Notes under the pieces: model-generated
Told to the model about the DNA's origin: nothing
Seen by the model: only the letters and a program-made list of their open reading frames with translations
The model's database searches: none
In this document: positions 25,978 through 37,572 of the stretch, in pieces
Layout of the letters: each line of letters begins with the position of its first letter
Numbering within the stretch: the stretch's first letter is position 1
Assembly (NCBI RefSeq): GCF_000002865.3
Contig: NW_001865062.1
Coordinates: 177,542 to 241,541 of the forward strand
From: Monosiga brevicollis MX1
Lineage: Eukaryota; Opisthokonta; Choanoflagellata; Craspedida; Salpingoecidae
Direction of reading: 5' to 3'
DNA: 64,000 bases
Position numbers and translations under genes: made by a program

Positions 25978-26545
25978 TTGACTCACGCGTTTTTGACGAC
26001 TCGCTGAACGACTTGCCCAAACCATGGCTTGGCGGTTCTGTGGCGTCCGACTGCATCGGTGTAGCCTACAACAAGGATGACTTTTTCGACAACTTGAGCC
26101 GAACGGAGGAGTGAGTTTTGGTACTCCAAGTGTTGGCGATGATCGTGTTTGTGTGTCAACTTACATTGCTCCCCGTGGTAGGCATGATCGCTCAACTTAT
26201 CGCCAAGAGCGCGAGCTGAACGGCGAAACCTTTGGTGCAGAGGGCTATCGCTTCCGGTGGGTGTCTTTTGCTTGGTGCATCCTGTGTCGAAAGAAGATCC
26301 AGATGACTGAGCAAGCGCAGAGGGCTGGGGCCGGGTCAATCTGATATCATCCCATCTGTCTGTGTCTTCACAGGTCGGGTGGTCGCGGTCGTGGTCGCGG
26401 TCGTGGTCGCGGTCGCGGTCGTGGTCGTGGTCGTGGCAACGGTCGTGGCAACGGTCGTGGACGTGGTCGGAATTATGCGCGCGATGGCCAACAAGCTTCG
26501 GCTCCTCAGGGCGATCAGAGCTCATCAGTGCAAGCCCCGGCTTAA
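24541..26545 (+). CDS. LSM14: LSM14/Scd6/RAP55 mRNP protein
   Basis: LSM14 represses translation and promotes decapping in P-bodies. Eight exons are phase-consistent: 24541-24655, 24860-25113, 25222-25260, 25376-25669, about 25752-25851, 26065-26110, 26182-26256 and 26374-26545. In order: an N-terminal Lsm domain ([18 protein letters not shown], then [20 protein letters not shown]), an Ala/Pro/Gln-rich linker, an RGG box, the FDF motif ([13 protein letters not shown]), the FFD motif ([11 protein letters not shown]) and the TFG box ([11 protein letters not shown]). A C-terminal run of about 15 Arg-Gly pairs follows. All hallmark motifs are present and in the usual order. The acceptor of exon 5 is ambiguous between 25728 and 25752, both in phase. 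Intron 5 contains a long GT microsatellite. Confidence 0.95.
25914..25974 (+). repeat. (GT)n microsatellite in an LSM14 intron
   Basis: About 30 uninterrupted GT units lie in the intron between the FDF and FFD exons. The intron (25852-26064) stays open in one frame, so automatic gene models may wrongly read a Cys-Val repeat through it. Confidence 0.9.
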
Positions 26546-26943
26546 ACGCCAATGTATCCGCCTGAACTCTGAGCATGATGAACGATGCTCGATTATGGCA
26601 AAAGGGACCAGGTTGAATCATTGGGAACAGAACTGCATTGCTCCAACATATGCTCTCAACCTGCCTTTTCCATCGACCCTGGCCTGTTTCTTTGAGCGAT
26701 GGCCCTTTCGTACCCGGCGCTTTCTCTTTCTGTCTCCAAAATCAGCTTTGAGACCTTGTTTGAATTTCCTTGCCTAGGAACTCTGGGTCGGGGTTTTCGT
26801 GGTCGCTGGGTGTGCTGGTCGTCTCAATGATCTTGGTCCAAACGCCAAGCACCTGCTTGCGCTTGATAATCGAGTCAAGAGAGCCCCACAAAGTGTGTAT
26901 CAACCAGAAAGAAAGAGAAGGAAAACCTTTTGTAAGCACTGTG

Positions 26944-26994
<51 letters not shown>

Positions 26995-27020
26995 CAAGAG
27001 AGAGAGAGAGAGAGAGACTT

Positions 27021-27067
<47 letters not shown>

Positions 27068-27310
27068 CAGAGAGAGAGAGTCATGCAGTTGCTCGTTTGT
27101 GTGGTAAGAGAGAGGGTGGAGAGGCAGAGGGTGGAGAGGGCAGAGAGAGGGTGGAGAGGGCAGAGAGGAGAAGCCAAAAGGGAAATGGTGTGCGTGTGCC
27201 TGTGTGCGGGCGTGCGTGTTCCTATCGAGGTGAAACTTGGTGTGCTGGTGAAGCCTGATGTTGCTTGGTGCTGCGAACGGCGAACGGCGGCGCATATTAG
27301 GATCGGCGGC
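26546..27310 (+). repeat. Intergenic region with a long GA tract
   Basis: The GA tract spans about 26947-27081 and is interrupted by ACTTCAAGAG punctuation. It is followed by GGGTGGAGAGG repeats at about 27115-27170, directly upstream of the next gene. ORFs through it on both strands are dinucleotide artefacts. Confidence 0.75.
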
Positions 27311-29053
27311 ATGGCGGGTGACGGCCTCTGGCTGCTTTTGGCGTGCACCGCGCTGCTCATGGCTAGCGCCGGTGGTCAGGCCATGGAGGCGTCGGTGTCG
27401 GCCCCCACGGGCTGCACAGGGTACGTCCAGGAGCTCAACCGGCTCTTGGGTAACTGCGTGTTTCCCAATGGGACCGAGGCCCTGGACTTTGTCTGCGAGT
27501 GCGTGGATGCTGCCAAGCACCGCGATCAGAGTCGAATTGAGGTCGAGCTCGAGCCGACCAAGACGGCAAGCGACACCTATGCTTATTTTGTCAACGTGCA
27601 AACCGACCTGCCCAGCATCAATGAGACCAATCCGCGCCTCGCGGGCAGCCTCGTCAATAGCACGGTTCTGAACACCACCCGCCTCGTGGCTGCCGTCACG
27701 AGCCTCTCGCAAGCCGTGTCGGTGGACCTGGATTTGGGGATCAATGCTTCAAACCCCCATGGCCTTACTTCGGGCGTAGTCCAGATCATGCCCTGCCACA
27801 TTTTGGTGCTCTTGACGAGTCAAGGCAATACCCCCGACTACACCTCGCCCAATGTCACCATCCCCGTGACCATGCTGCTTCCTGATGCCATGAGCGTCAA
27901 TCTGCGCAGCCCCATCGTGGCTGACGTGTACGGAAAATCCTTTTCTGAAACCGAGTTTCGACGCGTAGCGACGGGTTCCCCCTTGCCCTACACCAACGCC
28001 GATATGCTGCCTCTGACCCTGCCCCGTCAATGCGAGGGCTACCAGATTAAGGTTGGCATTTTTGTTATGAAACCAATGCGTATGCGAGTCTGAGCCGCCT
28101 GTCGCCTTGTGTTTCATGAGTCATGCCAAGCTACAGACTCTGCATTTGGTCTCTGGGTGGCTTACTGCGGATTTGATGTCACCCCTCTTTGGCTGCCGCT
28201 GTCATTGTCTTCCAGACACGCCTGAGGATGGCTGGCAGCGACCTCACCTGTCCGACCGAGTCCAGCGTCGCATTGGCCTTTGCGCGATACCCTCCACCCC
28301 CGGTCAATCTTACCTCTGCGTACGTGGCCTTGGCACTGACTGAACGTGGTTTCTGCTTTCTGCTAGCCAAAAGTTTGCATGACGGAACCATCCTGCTCAT
28401 CGCTCATGATGCGCTGGCGCGTGTGCACAGCTCCTTTCAAGGCACTAACATCTCGCTGAACTGGGTGCCGCCGGTCCACGATGGTGGCTGCGCGCTGGCG
28501 TCCTTCACCGTTGTTTTGACCGACTCTAGTGGTACCGTCGTGCTGAGTAGGTTGAAAAGGCCGCCACGTTTCTCGTTTTTAAAGGGCTGATCAAGCTGGG
28601 CCCTGACATAACCCTCGTGTCATGCTGTGGGCCTGCGCAGACACGAGTGTGGATGCCTCCAACTCTACTCTGGAGCAGCTTTATCTCGACGGATCAGGCA
28701 TGGACACGGCTACATTGCGTAGCCTGCAGGTGTGAAACACGTTGCTGGCGTTGACCCCGGGCCCGTCGTCTTATCTTGGGTAGAGCCTCTTGACTCCATT
28801 TCGATGCTGCGATCTTGGGATAATCGGCACCGCGTAATCTTAGGTTTGCGTCTCGGCCTGGTCTGCGGCCGGCGCGAGCGATCAAGCCTGTACTTGGTTG
28901 GACGAGCACCATGGTCCAAAGAAGCACTTTGTGCTGAGCGCCAACGCCAAGCTGGGTCTCTTAGTGGCTGGCGTTGTCGTTCTTGTAGTTGCGGCCGCCA
29001 TTTTTGTCCAGGTGTCGTGCCGCAAGAAAAAGGCATACACTCGTCTCCAGTAA
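27311..29053 (+). CDS. Single-pass (type I) membrane protein with Fn3-like region
   Basis: I do not recognise an orthologue. Four exons (27311-28051, 28216-28546, 28641-28729, 28844-29053) join in phase to 456 aa. A signal peptide is clear (LWLLLACTALLMASAGGQA). The ectodomain is rich in N-glycosylation sequons and Cys. Its C-terminal part, from about YPPPPVNLTSA through ISLNWVPPVHDGGCALASF to VCVSAWSAAG, follows the strand pattern of a fibronectin type III domain. One transmembrane helix (LGLLVAGVVVLVVAAAIFV) and a short basic tail (CRKKKAYTRLQ) end the protein. A 47-bp GTACGT..CTAG stretch at 28320-28366 is left as coding because removing it breaks the frame. It is a likely surface receptor or adhesion protein; the function is unknown. 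Confidence 0.75.
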
Positions 29054-29799
<746 letters not shown>

Positions 29800-31196
29800 A
29801 TGTCCCTCTCCTATTTAGAGGAGCGGTTTGCCGCCTGGGTGCTCTGTTCACGACGTCGGGGATTAACTGGGCCGCAAGCCGAGGACCAGGTTCTGGCCTG
29901 GCGCGAATGGCCCTTTGACCTCCTGGACCAGTACCCGCGACTTAGCAAGGCACTTTCGACATGCAGCTTTACCCTCTTTGGCCTGGCCACCAAGCTGCTC
30001 TATCGTACGTGTTGTGTCGTGCTATTGGTGGCTCCTCCCTTTGTGTCCAGCGCTCGATTCTGGATGCCACCCCTGCGGCGGCGACAGCCACTGCCCGAAG
30101 ACCTTTTGCTGCAGCTCTCCTGAATCTCATGGCGGGTGCTTGGTACTGGGTGGTAGAAACACTATGTCGATCCGTGGCCGTCACGGGACGAGAGCACATG
30201 ACACACTTTCGTGAACGACCCCAAGGAAAAGGACTCATCACTGTCTCCAACCATCTCTCCAATCTTGATGATCCTGGCATGTGGGGCTTTTTGCCTATTG
30301 TACGTCTCCCCCGATACATGCACAGCGCTGTGCTGCGACCACACGACGCACGTCGCCAGTAGCAGGCGGAACAAAGAACAAACAAAAACGAGCTGCTCTG
30401 AGACACTCACTCCTTTAAACTTGTAGAGTTGGCTTGCTGGCGATCCGTCGCAGCTCCGCCATACGCTGATAGCAGCAGACATTTGTCACAAGCGGCTCGG
30501 CTTTTCCATCTTCTTTGCGCTGGCCAACGGCGTGCCTGTTTGGCGTGGGCAGGGCGTGTACCAGCGCGGCGTGGACTATGCCATTGAGCTAGTCAATCGA
30601 GGCCGCTGGGTGCACATTTTCCCTGAGGGTAAAATCTTCCAGGATAATCTTCCTCGTCGTATCAAATGGGGCGTGGGTCGTATATTACTCGAGGCCGAGC
30701 CTACCCCACTCCTCATGTCCATTCACATTTCGGGCTTTGAGCGTCTGCGGCCGCTGCGCCAGCGCTGGCCCAGTCCTGGGCAAGATTTAAAGGTCAGTCA
30801 GTCTCTTTGGGGTTGGACAGGGGATCACTTGAGCCAGTTTCCGTTTTGGATACTCTGCCTATTTCTTTGTCTTGCCTTTGTCTTGTTCGCGCCAGCTCAC
30901 GGATGTGGTGTGCATTTTTGCCTCTTACCGCGTGTGTAGATCAACCTTGGACCGATTCATGATTTGCGGGAGGAAGTCTTGCGGGCTCGCGAGCTCCCGG
31001 TATGTCACAACGGTCCGATCATCTGACTGAGGCGGCGCGTGCTCACTTGGGCTGGCGTGCGCATGAGTAGAACCCAGAGCAAGCCCGCAAGTACTTGACC
31101 GACGTAGTACAGAATATTATGCATCAACATCAAGCTCAGCACACAATGCCGCCACCAACGGCGCCCTCCATCCTGACGCCCACGGCGGCGGCCTAG
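29800..31196 (+). CDS. TAFAZZIN: Tafazzin, cardiolipin transacylase
   Basis: Tafazzin remodels cardiolipin acyl chains in mitochondrial membranes. Five exons: 29800-30004, 30088 (or 30115)-30299, 30427-30792, 30940-30999 and 31071-31196. The acyltransferase HX4D motif is in TVSNHLSNLDDPGMWG. AADICHKRLG, VPVWRGQGVYQRGVDYAIEL and the substrate motif WVHIFPEGK follow, then RIKWGVGRILLEA, all as in tafazzins. Length is about 313-322 aa, against 262-292 in human. The extra N-terminal ~60 residues are not conserved in families I know. Two in-phase acceptors precede exon 2, so that boundary is uncertain. The C-terminal exon (NPEQARKYLTDVVQ, ending in a Pro/Ala tail) fits the family's final helix. 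Identity is secure. Confidence 0.93.
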
Positions 31197-31902
31197 GACA
31201 TGCTCGAGAGAAATTCAAACTGGAAAAACAGTTGTCGTGTTCGTTGCAGCAATATCAGACCCGTCCATCACAGCCTTGTGCGCCCACATCCACAGTCTTG
31301 TAGGCCGCCAACTGCTCCTTGAGCCCTCGTTTTCCCTTTGATAACCCACCCTGCTCTTCCCAAGCGAAACAGGGGTTCAACACGAGGCAGAGAGACGAGG
31401 AGAGACGAGGAGAGACGAGGAGAGACGAGGAGCGATGATCGTATATGAGGCAAGAAGAGCGAGAGAGGGAGAAGAGAGAGAGGGAGAGAGAAGAGAGAGA
31501 GGGAGAGAGATAGAGAGATGCGAGAGAAAGTGAGATGAGGTGAGTGAAATAAATCCGACACCCCACCTACCCCACCCCCCCAGCGAGATTAAACCCTCGC
31601 CATCGAACTCGTTCTCTTGAGCCAGTTTTTCACTCAAGACACACCCTAAACTGTCTGACAATTCGGTGGTTTTTTGCTTGTGAGGCAACTTTCATCAGAC
31701 GGCGGTGCGATTAACATGTAAAAAAAATTTCAAATCGCGAGCAGCGGGGTCGATTCGGAGGCGAGCGTGGGCTGTTGGGGTTTGGGGAGAGGGGGGTTAA
31801 AGGAGGAGTGAGAGGACAAGGGGTGACGTTGGGTTGGGTTGGGCTCTTGCTTTGGAGGTGTGCTGGGTGGGGGGGGGAGGGGGTGCAGGTGTACTTCTCA
31901 TC
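31197..31902. repeat. Intergenic region with GA-rich repeats
   Basis: Tandem AGAGACGAGG units (about 31389-31435) grade into GA repeats (31450-31545). A G-run-rich leader (31740-31890) precedes the next start codon. Confidence 0.65.
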
Positions 31903-33855
31903 ATGGCACAGTCGCCAGCTGCCGAGGCGCTCAACCCGCCCGTGATCGTCTTGCCGGCGCGCGTGGAACATGTTGATGGGCGAAGCTTTGAAGTCAACGT
32001 TTTTCGCGATGATGTCTTGCCGGGTGGCACCAAGCAGCGTGCGCTCGAGGCCATGGTCTTGGCCAGTGACGCCGCGGAATTTGCCTATGCCGGTACGCAT
32101 GCGAATCCTGAATCTCAGGCTTGGTCCTGCCCTGTGCATTGCACACGAACATGATGGTCGCTTGCTCGTCAAACCCACCAACGTATGCATCTGGTCTCGG
32201 CAGGTCCATATACGGGCTATGCACAACTGGCGCTCGCCGTCGTGTGTGCCCAGCTGCAGCGACAGGCCGTCGTTATCTGCGGGCGTCAGCGTGACAACCA
32301 ATTGCATCCCTTGACGGCTCGTGCCAAATCGTGGGGCGCCAAGGTGGGGTGGTGGAATTCTTTGGCTTACTGGGGCTAAGCAATCGCCGCGTCCAGTAGA
32401 CTTTGGTCTTGAGTTTGCTGAGGCCTTTTTGTCTTGCTTGTGCTACGCTGGGGCGTTTGGGCCTGGTTTCGTGTAGATTATTGAGGTGGATTCGTCCGTT
32501 CGCCGTCGAGGCCAGTTTCGTGAGGCCACCTTGCGAGAGATTCAGAGAGCTGGCGAGGTACGAAACTGGTGTCTGGCGTTTCAAGAACATTGCATGTCAT
32601 ATGGCGAAATTGGAGGGAGCATCTCACTGGGTGGCACTGCCACAGCTTTACGAGTCGAGGCGGCGGGGCTCATGTTGCCTCTTGCCCTTTGGCTTGGGCT
32701 GTGATCCCTTCGTTCTCGGCTTGGTGGAGCAGCTCAAGCTGGCTTTGCCTGAGCGTGTGCTGAGGTGAGCTTTGGTGTTTGGTTGAAGTTCATGCCAAGC
32801 AAGCTGTTTCTCGGCGAGCTAAAACTGATTTTCTCATTCGCCTGGTTTGGGCCATGTCCCCACCATGAGCAGGCACCCACCCCGTCGCTTGTGGACGGTG
32901 GCCGGCTCTGCTACGCTACTCAAGGTCTTTTCGCTGCTTTGGCCCAACACACAGTTCCTCATTGTTCAAGTAGGCAAGAAGGTTTGGCCCGACATCATGG
33001 GGTAAGCTGAGTCAATTTTTGAATTGGGCCTAAGCGGCCAGCTGCAACAGACTCGGGCCATTCACATGTGGTCACCTCTTGTCTTCGTGTGGGCAAACGA
33101 CACGCTGGCTGACGCGGATGCTGGTGGTAGGGTCACGGGGCTGGGTGACATTGACAAGGGATTGCAAACTGCTGAGCGCTCGTATGCCTGTGTCAAGTTT
33201 GTGGCGAACGAACACTTTTATGAGAGGGCTCGCGAACCGCCTCCATATCCATCTGTCTGTACCTACGATGCCAAGGCCTGGTACTTTATCCGCCGTCATG
33301 CCGAGCCGGTGCGTGCTATAGGCATGTTTTCATGCAGCCAATGGGTCTAATGAGCAGGCCACGGGCATGCCAATGCATTTGGCTTTTTTTTTTTTTTTTT
33401 TAAAACAGATCGAAAATATCACTTTGACCCTTTGTGTGGCACCGAGGTGCTCATTCTTGGTGACGACGATTTGGGAATGCATGTGGTAGGGTGATTTTGT
33501 CTGGAACGTGGCTGGTGATTGTCAAACGGTGAGTCAGCTCAAATCGTCAGGTCTTTGGGGTTGAAATTCCCCTGCTTGAGCTATGTGTGAGTGTGCGGCT
33601 GCGCAGTTTTCACCTTGCTTCTCGTGGTCTGTGAGATAGGTGCTGAGTGAGGAGGCACATAAGGTTTATGAGGACTGGGTGGCAGGCACTCCTCCAGAGC
33701 ACGAGTGTGCTGCCGAGCGACCAAGCGATGCTGCTGTGAATGACTTTCAGGCTGATATCTTACGCTGGTATGGGGCTGACAAGGCGTATGATGAGTGGGA
33801 AGTGGATCAGAAAAAAAAGCATGGCCATCAAGGTGGCTCGCGCTGGCAGAAGTGA
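31903..33855 (+). CDS. Possible PLP-dependent (fold type II-like) enzyme, multi-exon
   Basis: Tentative model: 31903-32092, 32204-32343, 32477-32557, 32646-32764, 32873-33001, 33131-33308, about 33410-33488 and about 33640-33855. The first six join in consistent phases. YTGYAQLALAVVCAQL, then LTARAKSWGAKI, recalls the glycine-rich loop and helix of the threonine-synthase/D-cysteine-desulfhydrase fold. LLPFGLGCDPFVLGL and WTVAGSATLLKVFSLLWP would fit the second phosphate-binding part. No catalytic Lys can be pointed to with confidence. YPSVCTYDAKAWYF is a conserved-looking block near the end. The 3' exons are unsure: exon 7 fits best only with an alternative donor at 33313, and the last block (EEAHKVYEDW...) may be a separate gene. 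That these exons code is likely; the enzyme family is a guess. Confidence 0.5.
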
Positions 33856-34191
33856 ACAGTGCAAGACCTTTTGAATTGAAGTCTTTAATGCTATGTTGTT
33901 CCAAGTGCAGCCATCAGGCGGGACAACAAGCGCTGCTCTATTCCATCAATGTGGGCAACTATCCGATCTTCCATGGCCTACGAACATCGCGATGGCGCAA
34001 GTTTTTATGGGCAACGAAAATGGAAGAGGCCAAAGCCAAAACATGAGGACCGAGCACAGAGGGCGTTGTGACTGCATCTCGTAAAAGGAACGCACGCAAC
34101 AAGCTTTCTTGGGAAAATTGACATGTGCTTAATCCAATGGCCGTCAAAGAGATTCAAGGTCAATAACATAAAACAAAGTACTGGTTGAGCA
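33856..34191. other. Convergent intergenic region, nothing recognised
   Basis: This is the 3' flank of two convergent genes. No domain-bearing ORF, RNA gene or repeat was identified. Confidence 0.5.
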
Positions 34192-35296
34192 TCAACACAC
34201 GCCTCGATTCACGCGTACCTTGAGCTGGGACGCCACGACCTCTCCACATTGACACGCGGGTGGTGCTGTTGCTGTTGCTGTTGCTGGTGCTGGTGCTGGT
34301 GCTGGCGGGGCTGCCAATGCCGATTCGGGTGCTGATGAAAGCGATGGCGGCGGGGGTTGAGGTTGGTCCGCTGGAGGTGGGTGGGCTGAGGGAGATGACG
34401 AGGTATTCTTGGTTTGATGGGATCCGGCCATACCCGACATGAGCAGCATGGCCTGCATGGCCATGGGAACGCTTGTGGAGGGGTTGGGGGCAGCGGCGGC
34501 AGCAGCGGCGGCATGCCCAGCGGCGTGCTGGCGTTGCATAGCAGCGAATAGGTCAGCGGCTTGGGGTGAGGCAATTGGCCCAGGCATGAGGGCCGAGACA
34601 CGATCCATGTCAAGACTGCTTCCTCCCAAGCCAAGAGCTCCAGTCAAGGCACCCAGACCCATGGCTCCAAAGCCCGCAGATGATGGAGCCGTGGTGGTAG
34701 GGTCAGGTTTTGTGTACAGCTCCACTTCCCCGGCGCGCAACTCCAGCATATCCGAGGTGGCAAAGAGGCGGAGGATGATTGTGTCGTTCTCTAGCAGGCG
34801 CTCAGGGAGATCAAAATGGTGGAGGGTGCGCGCCTGGCTCTTATCAGCGTGCGCCCGTAGGGTACAGAGATAGCCCCTGCGTTGCGAATGGCACTCGAGG
34901 CATCGCATTCCAGGTGCGGGCCACCAGCCGACCTGCTCAACATTTGATTCGTGCAAAGTAAGCCCGAGGTCAGATGGCAATCGTGATGTAAAGCATCGCC
35001 GGAGAAAGAGCAAAACTCACTTCAATCAAACGTTGCGGCTGCTTCCAAGGAATCAAGATCTCGACAGGCTTGGTATCTGCTGTCACGCGCTGCAGCCTGA
35101 GCACGGTCTGAGTTGGGGCCGGCCCTGTCTCGGCATCTGGCGCAGGAGGTGGAGACTCTTGTACAACAACCACCGCGTCCACCTGCGACTCCTCCTCTCC
35201 TACCTGCGCCACCCCCACCTCCCCTTCTTCCCCCGCCTCAAGTCCCCCCGCTCCCATACGCTGCCACGCTGGCGCCCGCCAGGAAACCCCAGCCAT
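34192..35296 (-). CDS. Orphan protein with a CxxC...C cysteine knuckle and Ala/Pro-rich tail
   Basis: Two exons (35296-35021 and 34932-34192, phase 0) encode 338 aa. The N-terminal ~60 residues are Glu/Gly/Val-rich and acidic. The conserved-looking core covers VEILIPWKQPQRLIE, then MRCLECHSQRRGYLC (possible zinc knuckle), HHFDLPERLLENDTIILRLF and MLELRAGEVELY. The rest is low-complexity: Ala runs, a Met-rich helix, then Pro/Ala/Thr repeats, ending with CQCGEVVASQLKV. The final Lys codon is followed by GTACGC, so a further 3' exon is possible; I kept the read-through stop at 34192. It is not recognised, and no function is offered. Confidence 0.6.
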
Positions 35297-35392
35297 CTCT
35301 CTGATGAGCTAAGATGAGCCATAAAATGCTGACATTGTTGAAAGCAGTATCACGCAAACGAAAACAGTGAGATGATGGGATTAACAGAGAGA

Positions 35393-35630
35393 GCGAGAAG
35401 AGAGAGAGAGAGAGAGAGAGTTTGAGAGAGAGAGAGAGAGAGTTTGAGAGTTTGAGAGAGAGAGTTTGAGAGAGAGAGAGAGTTTGAGAGAGACTTCAAG
35501 AGAGAGTTTGAGAGAGAGAGGAGAGAGAAGAGAGAGAAGAGAGAGAAGAAGAGAGAGAGAGAGAGAGAGTTTGAGAGAGAGAGAGAGAGAGCTTGAGAGA
35601 GAGCTTGAGAGAGATTTCCAGAGAGAGAGC
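35393..35630. repeat. GA tract with TTTGAGAG punctuation between divergent starts
   Basis: About 240 bp of GA repeats interrupted by GTTTGAGAG, CTTCAAGAG and GCTTGAGAG words lie between the minus gene starting at 35296 and the plus gene starting at 35860. This is a shared promoter space of 563 bp. Confidence 0.85.
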
Positions 35631-35859
35631 AGTGGATGTTGTCGCTGTTTACGGGTCGCAAGCACGCTGTGCTCCTCTGGTCGGTGTCTGTCGGTCTGTG
35701 TCGTAGCAGTGATAGCCGCGGTTGCATGAGAGCAGTGGCTGGGTGTTGGTGTAGGTATAGGGGGTTATAGCTGGGAGGGGTCAGGATTGGTGCTGGTTGA
35801 CGTGAAGGGGGGCCGGGGTTTGGAGGAGGGGGTGTTTGTGTGCGATCAAGTCCGACAAG

Positions 35860-37100
35860 ATGGCAGCTCGTGCTCGAAGCAGTACCATTGCCAGTCCAAG
35901 CTATTGGGCGCGCGAGGCGGCGGCCAGGCCCAAGCAGACACTCTTGCCCGTGCCAGCTTCAATCCTGAGCGATGATGAGGAGGATGCCATGCTCGAGGTG
36001 GTCGAGGAGGGCACCGACGCTCAGTCGCAAGAAGACGCGGCTGACCTCGCTGCAGCTCGCACCCAAGTTATCCACGAAGTCCCTAGCCCTGACCTCGATG
36101 CAAGTCAGTCAAGTCTACTGTCTGCCGGTGCGGACCGATCAGGTGAGCTTTGCTGTTCTTAAGCCTGATTGTCAAGCCTTCTCTGCCTTCACTGATTGAC
36201 GGCTTGTGTTCTCCCGGCCGGCAGTCGCCGAGGAGCAACGTGCTACTAGCCCTGCTGTTCTGCCGGATCCTCCCGAGAGCCTGAGTGGCAGCGAATATCT
36301 ACGTTTGTTGCAAGATCGGCTGCAACTGGCCCTCGACCGTAATGAGGCACTCGAGAAGGAGGTGGATCATCTCCAAGCCGCCCGACAGAAACAGGCCGTT
36401 GAATTGCAAAGTCTGCTCTTGGCCACGATGCAGCGGCAAGCCGTGCAACACCGCGCCCCAGCCGCAGCAACACCCAACTCATCTTCGACGGACCTTGAGA
36501 ACCCTGAACGCCCCGACCAAGCTCTCGAAGACACGGTAACGCTGCCGCTCAGCAGCTTGAGCAGCGCGCTCACAGCCGCTTCGGGCCTCGAGCGTTGGGT
36601 TTCGGCGCTCTCCACGGCTGCCGAAGCCCTGCCCATCTGCGTCCTTGACAATGTGGCCCAGGAAGGCGAGCTCCATCGATGTGCCATGCAGCAGGCCGAG
36701 TACATCCGAACTCTTGACTCACGCTATCCCGAAGACATGTCCAAAATGACTTCACAAGAGCATAATCAAATGACGGGGTAGGGCTCAGCTCTCCCGGCTC
36801 ACGCACAACCAACCTTGCTCATGTTCCACTAGAGACAACATTTGGCGCTCTACTGCTGGTCCTCACCCGTACCAAAATAAGAACTCACCTGCCATCCTTT
36901 TTCTACGTGTCAGGTATCGCGCGGAGCTCGCGGAAGCCGCTCAAGCCAAGGATGATGCACACGGACGCCTTCAACAGCATTTGAATAACATTGAAAAAGC
37001 AGCCGCTCAGCTACAAGAGCTGAGCACCGCCATTCACAGCGGTCTTCTTGCTCAAGTCAACGCCGCAGCTAGCACCGATTCAGTGCCTGAATCCCAGTAG
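35860..37100 (+). CDS. Coiled-coil protein, possibly geminin-like
   Basis: Three exons (35860-36142, 36225-36777, 36914-37100) are phase-consistent and give 340 aa. The N-terminus is basic with TIASPSYWAREAA, followed by an acidic patch (SDDEEDAMLEVVEEG). A leucine-rich coiled coil starts at LRLLQDRLQLALDRNEALEK and continues for about 45 residues. A Ser/Ala/Leu helix-rich part and a second short coiled coil (RLQQHLNNIEKAAAQLQEL) close the protein. A YW-containing segment ahead of a single coiled coil recalls geminin/multicilin proteins, but the order and spacing differ, so this is only a suggestion. No enzyme motif is present. Confidence 0.65.
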
Positions 37101-37572
37101 TTTTGTAGTGCCCGCTTCTGCCGCTCTGTCTTACCGCAAAACTCGAGACCTGACTGCTGTGCAGTCGTCTTCATGTAGCGGCGTAGACTCGAGGTTTTGA
37201 GGCATTGACCCACGCCCTCTTCTGAAACCCTTCCTGCCGTCACTCTTCTTTTCTCCTGTGTGCTTGTCTCGGACATTGTTCTTGCTCAATCACTTGACTT
37301 TCCCGCTCTTGAGCTTGCGATCCCAGCCGTGCAATGTCTCTTGACATCATCGCACCCGTAAGCCCACAAGCACAGTTTGGTTCTGAGTTCAAGATATTAA
37401 AATTGCACGGGCATCTGCTGATGCAGGCAGCAAAGAAGTCATATATCTGTACATTGCATGTTTAAGCGGCAAATCAAGCCCAGACGGGGCCATCCTACTC
37501 CAGCACATAGCCGGCAGCACCGCTTATCGAGTCAAGAATGTGGCGGCTCAGAGAGAGAGGCTGTCTGTAATA
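37101..37572. other. Convergent intergenic region, nothing recognised
   Basis: This is the 3' flank of two convergent genes. Short overlapping ORFs have no domain. No repeat over 20 bp was noticed. Confidence 0.5.

Noticed and set aside
28320-28366. Possible 47-bp intron in the Fn3-like gene
   Set aside because: Removing it shifts the frame and meets a stop, while reading through keeps a continuous plausible strand pattern.
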